Position numbers and translations under genes: made by a program. A DNA stretch of 64,000 bases from Brevundimonas guildfordensis (GTDB taxonomy: Bacteria > Pseudomonadota > Alphaproteobacteria > Caulobacterales > Caulobacteraceae), in the NCBI RefSeq assembly GCF_014836405.1, contig NZ_JACSQU010000002.1, positions 248,001 through 312,000 of the forward strand, read 5' to 3'. Below the pieces are notes generated by a model that was not told the origin of the DNA, did no database searches, and worked only from the letters and a program-made list of their open reading frames with translations. This document shows positions 28,712 to 36,813 of this stretch, piece after piece. Position 1 is the stretch's first letter; each line of letters starts with the position of its first letter.

Positions 28712-29235
28712 GCGACCCGGTCTTTCGACCTGCGGCGTCGGCCGATGTTCCGGCGCTGCGGGCCCTGATCGAAGGCGCCTATCGCGGCGACAGCGCCGAG
28801 GCTGGCTGGACCCATGAGGCCGACCTGCTGGAGGGCCAGCGCACCGACGAGGCGGAGCTGCGCGACATCCTGGCCGACGCCTCGCGGCTTCTGCTGCTGG
28901 CCGAGATCGACGGCGCCCTGATCGGCTGCGTTCAGGTCGCAGATCAGGGGCAGGGCCTGGCTTATCTGGGCCTGCTGACCGTCGATCCGGCGCGTCAGGC
29001 GGGCGGTCTGGGGCGTCTGTTGATCGACGCCGCCGAGGCCGAAGCCGCCGCCCGCTTCGCCGCCACGCGCATGGAGATGACCGTCATCCGCCAGCGCGCC
29101 GAGCTGATCGCCTGGTACGAACGGCGCGGCTATCGCCTGACCGGCGAAACCCGCCCCTTCCCGCTGGACGACCCCCGCTTCGGCCTGCCCCGCACGCGCG
29201 ACCTGGCCTTCGTGGTTCTGGAGAAGACGCTTTAG
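28708..29235 (+). CDS. GNAT family N-acetyltransferase
   Basis: 175 residues from a GTG overlapping the S46 stop (GTGA). It shows the GNAT core: an early helix PALRALIEGAYRGDS, then the acetyl-CoA loop LLTVDPARQAGGLGRLLIDAAEAEA and the later IAWYERRGYRLTGETRPFP. The acceptor substrate is unknown. Coupled translation with an exported peptidase may be simple packing and does not show a shared pathway. Confidence 0.88.
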   Translation: MSDPVFRPAASADVPALRALIEGAYRGDSAEAGWTHEADLLEGQRTDEAELRDILADASRLLLLAEIDGALIGCVQVADQGQGLAYLGLLTVDPARQAGGLGRLLIDAAEAEAAARFAATRMEMTVIRQRAELIAWYERRGYRLTGETRPFPLDDPRFGLPRTRDLAFVVLEKTL

Positions 29236-29333
29236 AGCAGGAGAGGGGGCGCAATTTTCGTTCTCATAAGGATCGGTCTGGCCTAGACGAGGGCACGCTT
29301 CGTTCCTCCCGTCGCAGCCTGACCGAGATCATC

Positions 29334-30851
<1,518 letters not shown>

Positions 30852-30854
30852 TAG

Positions 30855-31256
30855 TCAGGCCCGGCTGATGGCTTCGGCGATCTCTTCGGCCGGACGGCCA
30901 GCCAGGGCCTTGGGGATCTCGCCGACCAGACGCTCTTCCAGCGTCTTGTGCCAATGCTTGCGCAGCTGGCCCAGGGTCTTGGGCGCGGCGACCACGGCCA
31001 GGGCCTCGAACTTGTTGGTCAGGGCCATGTGGTTCAGCGCCTCGGCTACACCCATGGCGAAGCCGTCCTCGGCCTGAGTGTCGTTGTCCGGGTTGGCGTC
31101 GCTGGAGCGGCGGCCCGGCGCGCCGGACAGGCGTTCGGGAATCTCGGGCGTCGCCATCGCCTTAAGCTGGATGTCGAGGTTGTGGCCGGTGTTGCGGAAC
31201 AGGCTCAGCTTCTCGCCGTCAGCGACGGCGACCAGGGCCCCGTTGGGCAGGTTCAT
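30855..31256 (-). CDS. Host attachment family protein
   Basis: 133 residues of the family called 'protein required for attachment to host cells': MNLPNGALVAVADGEKLSLFRN at the start, GFAMGVAEALNHMAL, LAVVAAPKTLGQLRKHW and EERLVGEIPKAL. These proteins resemble archaeal release-factor-1-like domains, and their role outside the originally studied plant symbionts is unclear. It converges on ilvA, with stops only a few bases apart. Confidence 0.85.
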   Translation of the reverse strand: MNLPNGALVAVADGEKLSLFRNTGHNLDIQLKAMATPEIPERLSGAPGRRSSDANPDNDTQAEDGFAMGVAEALNHMALTNKFEALAVVAAPKTLGQLRKHWHKTLEERLVGEIPKALAGRPAEEIAEAISRA

Positions 31257-31295
31257 ATCAGACTCCAGAAATGAGCGCCGAAAGGGAGGGCGCTG

Positions 31296-31859
31296 TCAGT
31301 CCAGCGCAAACGCCCCCTGTCCCGTTCCATCATCAGGGCCAACCTGCGACGCTTCGTGCGCCAGCAGCCAGCGTTTGCGCTCCAGCCCCCCCGCATAGCC
31401 GGTCAGGGTTCCGTTGGCTCCGACGACGCGGTGGCAGGGCACGATGACGCCGATCGGGTTGGCCCCGTTGGCCAGACCCACGGCCCGCACGGCGGCAGGC
31501 TTGCCGATGGCCTGCGCCAGCTGACCGTAGCTCCAGGTCCGCCCGGCGGGAATGGTCCGCAGCGCCGCCCAGACGGCGCGCTGGAAGTCCGTGCCGCCGG
31601 TCTTCACGGCGAGGCCGTCCAGCGCCGTCAGCTCGCCGCCGAAATAGGCGGCGATGGCGTTCCGCACCGCTTCCGGCGCCCGCCCCGGCGTCAGCTGAAC
31701 CCTGCCGTAGTGGCGGGCCAGCAGCGTCATCATCCGCGCCTCATAGTCGGTGAAATCGAAGGCGCGCACCGCGCCGTCCGCGTCCGTCACCAGCAGCACC
31801 TCGCCCACGGGCGTCACGATGCGGTCGAGCGTAAAGGCTTCAGGCTGCGTCTTTTTCAT
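31296..31859 (-). CDS. ogt: Methylated-DNA-protein-cysteine S-methyltransferase
   Basis: Removes O6-methyl from guanine onto its own cysteine, a suicide repair reaction. 187 residues: an N-terminal RNase-H-like part, a helix-turn-helix region with WSYGQLAQAIGKPAAVRAVGLANGAN, and the active site IGVIVPCHRVVGANG. The start overlaps the preceding Ada-like gene by 20 nt, so the two form a methylation-response operon. The repair domain absent from the Ada-like protein is thus encoded next door. Confidence 0.94.
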   Translation of the reverse strand: MKKTQPEAFTLDRIVTPVGEVLLVTDADGAVRAFDFTDYEARMMTLLARHYGRVQLTPGRAPEAVRNAIAAYFGGELTALDGLAVKTGGTDFQRAVWAALRTIPAGRTWSYGQLAQAIGKPAAVRAVGLANGANPIGVIVPCHRVVGANGTLTGYAGGLERKRWLLAHEASQVGPDDGTGQGAFALD

Positions 31860-32946
31860 CGTCGCTCTCCATGATCGTCATGCTGTCGATCCCCGCTTCG
31901 CGCAGGTGCAGCACGCCATAGGCCCGCCAGGGTCGCCATTGCTCGGCTCGCCCCGCCAGCCGTTCGTCTTCGAGCCGGTCGCTGGCCATGTCGGTCGATT
32001 CATCGCTCCAGACCCCCGGCAAGCGCAAACCGGGCCGCGCCTCGACCAGCGGCCCCAGCACAGGGTCAGCAGCCAGATCACGCCGGATCGCCTCGGGATC
32101 GGCCGAAAGATCGAACAGCCGCCGCACCCGCGCCAGCACGCCCGGCAAGGCCTTCAGATCGTCCAGCGCCGCCGTCACCGCCAGCCGGTCGCCCGCCTCG
32201 AACCGGGCCGATACCTCGCCCGTCGCGCCGTCGATCGCGGGCGTCAGGGCGCGGCGCCAGACCCCGCCCCCGACCGTCTCGCCGTTCGCGCTCAAGGCGG
32301 CCAGCAGGGCCTCGGCCTCATAGGGCGGGCGGTAAGGCAGGCTGAGCCTGACGCCCCCGTCCCACGGCCGCTCCGCCCGCGCCCGCAGCGCCGACGGCGG
32401 CCGCCCGTAGAGGGCCTGAAACGTCTCGTTGAATCGCCGCACGCTGCCGAAGCCGGACGCCATGGCCACCTCGGCCATCGGCAGGTCGGTCTGGTGGATC
32501 AGGGCCTTGGCCAGTAGGACACGGCGGGTCTGGGCCACGCTGACCGGGGCGGCGCCCAGATGCTGGCGAAACAGGCGGCGCAGGTGACGCTCGCCCACGC
32601 CCAGGCGGGCGGCCAGGGCCTCCACGTCGCCGTCGTCGAGCGCGCCCGCCTCGATCAGGCTCAGCGCCCGGCTGACGGTGTTGGAGGTGCCGCGCCAGGC
32701 GCCCATATCGGGCGCCGTCTCGGGTCGACAGCGCAGGCAGGCGCGGAAACCCGCCTCCTCGGCCGCCGCCGCGCTGGCGACGAAGCGCATGTTCTCGCGC
32801 CGGGGCGTGCGCGCCGGACAGACTGGGCGGCAATAGATGCCCGTCGTCTTCACGCAGGTGAAAAAGCGCCCGTCGAAGCGCGGGTCGCGCGTCAGGACCG
32901 CCCGGTAGCAGGCCTCCTGATCCAGACTGTCGCGAGTGATCTCCAT
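31840..32946 (-). CDS. Ada-like methylation-response regulator with deleted AlkA core
   Basis: 368 residues. 1-80 is the Ada zinc domain with Cys39 (methyl acceptor), Cys43, Cys70 and Cys73 (IYCRPVCPARTP, FRACLRCRPE). 85-185 is an AraC-type DNA-binding domain (VEALAARLGVGERHLRRLF, VAMASGFGSVRRFNETF). 200-310 is the AlkA N-terminal domain (RLSLPYRPPY). Full Ada-AlkA fusions continue with an HhH-GPD glycosylase core of roughly 130 residues. Here the chain passes from GLRLPGVW (Trp313) almost directly to the extreme AlkA end, AEQWRPWRAY, so the catalytic core is missing in frame. It probably works only as a methyl-phosphotriester-triggered activator of itself and ogt (inference). Confidence 0.88.
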   Translation of the reverse strand: MEITRDSLDQEACYRAVLTRDPRFDGRFFTCVKTTGIYCRPVCPARTPRRENMRFVASAAAAEEAGFRACLRCRPETAPDMGAWRGTSNTVSRALSLIEAGALDDGDVEALAARLGVGERHLRRLFRQHLGAAPVSVAQTRRVLLAKALIHQTDLPMAEVAMASGFGSVRRFNETFQALYGRPPSALRARAERPWDGGVRLSLPYRPPYEAEALLAALSANGETVGGGVWRRALTPAIDGATGEVSARFEAGDRLAVTAALDDLKALPGVLARVRRLFDLSADPEAIRRDLAADPVLGPLVEARPGLRLPGVWSDESTDMASDRLEDERLAGRAEQWRPWRAYGVLHLREAGIDSMTIMESDDEKDAA

Positions 32947-33013
32947 GACGTCAGAATGCGCCCGCCACGCCGCTGTGTCTCGCGGTTTTCGGACATGGCG
33001 GCGCCCTGCCGCC

Positions 33014-34141
33014 TCAGCAGGCCTTCGCCGTCGCGATGCGCCACATATAGCCCACGATGTTGACCGCGAAGCTGATGGCCATGATGGCGAAGACCCAGGT
33101 CAGCACCGTGCCCAACGTCAAGGCCGTTCCGCCCAGATCGCGGCCCGCCTCGTTGATGGCCCGCAGCGCCTGCAGGCTGATCTGCGCCGCGCCGCCCTCC
33201 ACGCGCGCCGTGGCGTCGCCCTGGGTCAGGGTGAACCACCAGCCGGCCTCGAACAGGCGCCACAGCACCCACAGGGCCGCGCCGGCCAGCGGAATCTTCA
33301 GGAACCATCCCAGCCGTCCTTCGCGGCCGCGGATCAGGGTGATGGCATCCACGGCCATGCCGCCGACGGCCAGGGCCAGGATGGGGCCGTAGAGGGCCGC
33401 CCACACAGGCGCTGGTTCCATGCCCACCGCGCCGCCTCTCAAGTGGACTGCGCCCAGTCCCGGAAAGCTGATCACGCCGATCCACCACATCACGAACACA
33501 CCGGCGACGATCAGGGAAACCAGCGCCTCCACGCCGGGCTTGTCGTTGACGGCGACGCCCCAGACGCGCGCGCCCTTTGGCAGCCACTCAGCCTTCGCCT
33601 TCTCGGATCCTGCCAGAGACGCGCCCCACTTCGCCGGGTCGGCCAGGCCGAAGGCCGACAGGTCGCGCACCCGCCATTTCGTCAGCCAGGTCGGCTTGAT
33701 GTTGAAGTGCTCCATGACCGCCCCGGCCAGAGTTAGCGCCCCCAGCAGAGTCAGCGCCCCGGAGAAGAAGCCGTGGAAGGCCTGGCCGATCGCCCGGCCG
33801 ACATCAGCTGGCGCTCCCAGCACATGGATCAACAGCCCCAGCGCCTGCACCGCCGCGATGAGGGTCAGGCCCGCCTTGGCCCCGAACAGCCAATAGGGGA
33901 AAAGCTCAGGCCCGATCAGGCTGTCAGGTCCCTTGCGATAGCGGGCGGCGACGATCAGCGGATGGCCGATCTCATGCAGGATCGCCTCCTTCTCCTCGTC
34001 GGTCAGAGCCCGGCCCAGCTCTTCCTCGCGCGCCTCGACGCGGCTCAGGATCAGGTCGCGCAGCTCGGCGACGATGTCCTCGCGGTCATCGGTCGGCAGT
34101 TGCGCCGCCACAGCCTCCAGATAGCGTTCGATGATGTCCAT
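33014..34141 (-). CDS. HAAS-domain integral membrane protein
   Basis: 375 residues from the ATG giving MDIIERYLEAV. The N-terminal 90 residues are a HAAS/DUF1700-type cytosolic domain (VAAQLPTDDREDIVAELRDLI, TDEEKEAILHEIGHP), followed by about six membrane helices. Such proteins are typically co-encoded with a PadR-type repressor, as here: the padR stop is about 20 bp upstream. HAAS domains are thought to interact with the PadR partner; the physiological role is unknown. Confidence 0.85.
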   Translation of the reverse strand: MDIIERYLEAVAAQLPTDDREDIVAELRDLILSRVEAREEELGRALTDEEKEAILHEIGHPLIVAARYRKGPDSLIGPELFPYWLFGAKAGLTLIAAVQALGLLIHVLGAPADVGRAIGQAFHGFFSGALTLLGALTLAGAVMEHFNIKPTWLTKWRVRDLSAFGLADPAKWGASLAGSEKAKAEWLPKGARVWGVAVNDKPGVEALVSLIVAGVFVMWWIGVISFPGLGAVHLRGGAVGMEPAPVWAALYGPILALAVGGMAVDAITLIRGREGRLGWFLKIPLAGAALWVLWRLFEAGWWFTLTQGDATARVEGGAAQISLQALRAINEAGRDLGGTALTLGTVLTWVFAIMAISFAVNIVGYMWRIATAKAC

Positions 34142-34162
34142 CGCGCCCTCTCCCATCCCTCG

Positions 34163-34486
34163 TTAGAGAATTCGTTCCAGCGAGGCGTTGATGCCGCGCC
34201 ATTCCTCAGTCAGGGCCGCCAGCATGGCCTCGCCCCCCGGCGACAGGACGTAGAACCGCTTCTTGCGTTTCTCCTCCTCGCGCCACTCGCTGGTCAGCAG
34301 CCCTTGCCCCTCCAACCGCCGCAGCAGGGGGTAGAGGGTGGATTCCTCCATCTCCAGCCCATCCGCCGCCAGCGCCTGACGCAGGGTGTAGCCGTACCGT
34401 TCGGTGCGCAGGCAGGCGAGCACCGCCAGGACCAGCGTCCCGCGCCGCAGCTCCAGCCGCATCGTCTCGAACAGGGCCTGATCCAC
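34163..34486 (-). CDS. PadR family transcriptional regulator
   Basis: 107 residues with a winged helix (LELRRGTLVLAVLACLRTERYGYTLRQAL, MEESTLYPLLRRLEGQGLL) and a short C-terminal dimerisation helix. Probably represses its own operon with the downstream HAAS membrane protein. Strong inverted repeats lie 20-58 bp before the start. Family assignment is firm. Confidence 0.92.
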   Translation of the reverse strand: MDQALFETMRLELRRGTLVLAVLACLRTERYGYTLRQALAADGLEMEESTLYPLLRRLEGQGLLTSEWREEEKRKKRFYVLSPGGEAMLAALTEEWRGINASLERIL

Positions 34487-34505
34487 CGCCGTGCCTCACT
34501 CGCTG

Positions 34506-34544
34506 TCACATAGTGTGTGATGTACAGTGTATGCGACATACTGT
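34506..34544. promoter_or_regulatory. Two dyads upstream of padR: candidate PadR operator
   Basis: TCACA-N5-TGTGA (34506-34520) and ACAGT-N11-ACTGT (34524-34544), the latter enclosing a perfect GTATG-N3-CATAC. ATGT/ACAT half sites are typical of PadR operators. The pair lies in the minus-strand promoter region. Confidence 0.55.
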
Positions 34545-34834
34545 GCGGCGATGTCAAAGAGTTTTGTTATTCGGACCCGCGAGGCGCCCAGGTGAGAAGG
34601 CCCAAGGTGCGCCGAGGTCCGCTTTCGACCCATCGGGGAGGCTTCATAAGATTGGCTTTGGGGGCAGGGGCGCCCGGATTGGCTTCTGGGCTAGCCAACT
34701 TAAGGCGACGCGTGTTGCGTCCTGGGGCACGGTGCTGCATCTGATACGCAACCCTTTCGCGAGACCGCATTATTCGCTTCCCACAACACAGAACCCTGGC
34801 CGTCGCCTATGAGATCGCGGCGAGCGGGACAGCC
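34545..34834. other. Intergenic stretch with no gene recognised
   Basis: Between the padR control region and the next plus-strand ORF. Base composition is less GC-rich than the surroundings, and the short frames across it have no family resemblance. It is the left part of the decayed 34.5-36.8 kb region. Confidence 0.5.
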
Positions 34835-35227
34835 TTGGTGGCCTATGTCATCGCCGCCCTGTGCGTGGGCTGGCTTGTTTCAATCCTGCTTCAGCCCATG
34901 GGTTACGTCTGGCTTCGCTTTGCAGCCGAGGCCGCGATTTCCACCGGCATCGGCATGATCGCCAGCTGGCGACTGACCAACGCCCTGTTCCCGAACCGAT
35001 CAGGCAAATGGGTCGTCGCCGCGTTCGTCGCAGCGGTCGCGCTTGTCTCCCTGGCGGCCCCGGGGGGCTCGCCAGACTGGCTGCAAACGGGTCAGGCGCT
35101 GCTTCTGGTCGGTCTCGCCTTCGGTCTGTTCTGGCCGCGTCGGAGACTGGCGGACCGACCAGGCACGTCTGTTAGCTCGCAACGCCAGGAGCGGTCGATT
35201 CTGGGGCGTAAGAAACAAGACATCTAG
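34835..35227 (+). CDS. Hypothetical membrane protein, start uncertain
   Basis: 130 residues from a TTG codon; the frame is open back to about 34745 with no good start. Three hydrophobic stretches: YVIAALCVGWLVSILL, WVVAAFVAAVALVSLAA and ALLLVGLAFGLFWP. The C-terminal 25 residues are polar and irregular. No ribosome site is visible. It may be a truncated or decaying gene, as its neighbours are. I recognise no family. Confidence 0.4.
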   Translation: MVAYVIAALCVGWLVSILLQPMGYVWLRFAAEAAISTGIGMIASWRLTNALFPNRSGKWVVAAFVAAVALVSLAAPGGSPDWLQTGQALLLVGLAFGLFWPRRRLADRPGTSVSSQRQERSILGRKKQDI

Positions 35228-35245
35228 ACCGGCCGCGCAGATTGT

Positions 35246-35845
35246 TTGGCGCCATCGGTGATCGAGAAGGTCTCTGGCCAGCCCTATGCGCAGTTCATGA
35301 AGGCTACGATCTTCGACCGTCTGGGCATGGCGGATACGGCCGTCGACGACAATGGCGCGATCGCGCCGCGACGCGCTTCCGGCTACCGCCTCGCGGGGGG
35401 ACAGCCAGGCGCCTTCCGTCACGCGGGCCACCTGGAGATGAGTGTGCCCTACGCCGCCGGCGCCATACGGTCGACGGTCGAGGATCTCGCGCGTTGGAAC
35501 GTCGCGCTTCATGGCGGACGGCTGCTGTCGGCCGCGTCGCTGGCGCAAATGACCGGTCCCGGCCTGTTGCGTAACGGGGCGGAGACCCAGACGGCGGTCT
35601 ACTGGCCGGGCGAGCCCGGCGTTCCGCCGGAAGGCCTGATTCCGGGGCCCTATGCCTTCGGGCTCGAACACTACTCGATCGATGGTCACCGTGTGGTGGG
35701 ACACAATGGCTCTCTGCCCGGTTTCGACGCCGTGATGAACGTCTACCCTGACGACGACATAACCATCATCGTTCTGACCAACACGGGCGGCGCCGCCGGT
35801 CTATTGGAGTCACAGTTGTCGCGAATTGTGCTCGAGGACCGCTGA
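35246..35845 (+). pseudogene. Remnant of a serine beta-lactamase-family hydrolase (C-terminal part)
   Basis: About 197 residues match the C-terminal half of class-C beta-lactamase-like esterases/peptidases: VIEKVSGQPYAQFMKATIFDRLGM, then DLARWNVALHGGRLLS, and VVGHNGSLPGFDAVMNVYP carrying the HxG motif. The N-terminal half with signal peptide, SxxK nucleophile and YxN is absent; similarity starts abruptly near 35255 and nothing upstream in any frame supplies it. No start site is apparent. A 5' deletion has therefore left an inactive fragment. Confidence 0.8.
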
Positions 35846-36056
35846 CGGTTGAAACGCCTCGGCCGCCACCCACGCAGCGTTTTTGCCGGCTGCTCGGCGC
35901 CAGAACCGAACATTGGCGCCGGGCCTGAAGCTGGACGTTTAGCCGGTCGACCTGCAAAGGTCCGCAATCGATACATCTGCGGACATTGAAAAAAAGTCGC
36001 AGTAGCGGTGGCGGAGAGGGGAGAAAACCCCTTCAAGGCAAAGCTAAGGAAACGCA

Positions 36057-36429
36057 ATGGCTGCGCTCGTTTACGCTACTGTCGGATCAAACCGGTTGGA
36101 CGACGCCAAAGCGTTTTATGACGCCCTGCTCGGTTCGGCCGGGATCAAACCCGTTTTCGCATCCCTCTGGTGGGCGAGTGTACGGCGCGAACCGCACGCC
36201 TAATTTCGCCGTGCTCGGTCCGCACGATGGCCGGCCAGCGTCGGTTGGCAACGGTTCGATGTTCGCCTTCAGCTTTGATACGCGCCAAGAAGTCGATGCG
36301 TTCTACACAAAGGCTCGGGAGCTAGGCGGCTCCTGTGCAGGCGCTCCCGGCCTTCGGGGGCCGGGATTGTGGTTCAGTTACTTCCGTGACCTCGACGGGA
36401 ATAAGCTCTGCGCCTTCTGCATGGGGTGA
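36057..36429 (+). pseudogene. Glyoxalase/VOC family gene with a frameshift
   Basis: From ATG 36057 (AAGGA 6 nt upstream) the frame reads MAALVYATVGSNRLDDAKAF and continues to KPVFA, then runs to a stop at about 36203. The other frame takes over from HPSGGRVYGANRTPNFAVLG and ends correctly with FRDLDGNKLCAF. Joining the two halves would give a normal VOC protein of about 124 residues. The junction at 36159-36162 (GCAT where GCACAT is expected) fits loss of two bases. It is either a recent pseudogene or a sequencing error. Confidence 0.8.
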
Positions 36430-36813
36430 TCGAAGGACCGCTTCCCGCCCTTCTCTGACATTCCGCAGGCCCGCTTTCGGTTAGAAAACCGGCCAGGCCG
36501 GGCGTCCGGCTGCGCTCGGATCGCCATCGCGGACGCAGGCTGCGCAGCGGCCCGCCACGGTATCGGCCAAGGCAGGCTCCGCGTCCGTCCAGGGCCACCG
36601 CTCGTGATCCAAATGGGGGAACATGCACCAAAGCTCGACGAAGTGGCCGGCGCCGCAGCCGCGCGGGATCGACCCTTCGGAAACGGGGAGGGCGGTCATG
36701 CTTACGGGCGCCGACCCCTAGGTCCCGGAGGCCGCGTGAAGCGGTTTTGGCGCCCCGCCTTCCCATCCGCCTGAAACGGCGCCTAAGCTCGCATTTCTCA
36801 GGGGGAAGTTCTC
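36430..36813. other. Intergenic stretch, possible small ORF only
   Basis: A minus-strand frame at 36481-36699 could encode 72 residues with several cysteines (CGAGHFVELWC, RCAAC), but it has no ribosome site and no family I recognise. The right end holds the leader of the M14 peptidase gene, with GGGGGAAG before its ATG. Confidence 0.4.

Noticed and set aside
36481..36699. 72-codon minus-strand ORF with several cysteines
   Set aside because: No ribosome site, no recognisable family and located in decayed DNA; mentioned only as a possibility.
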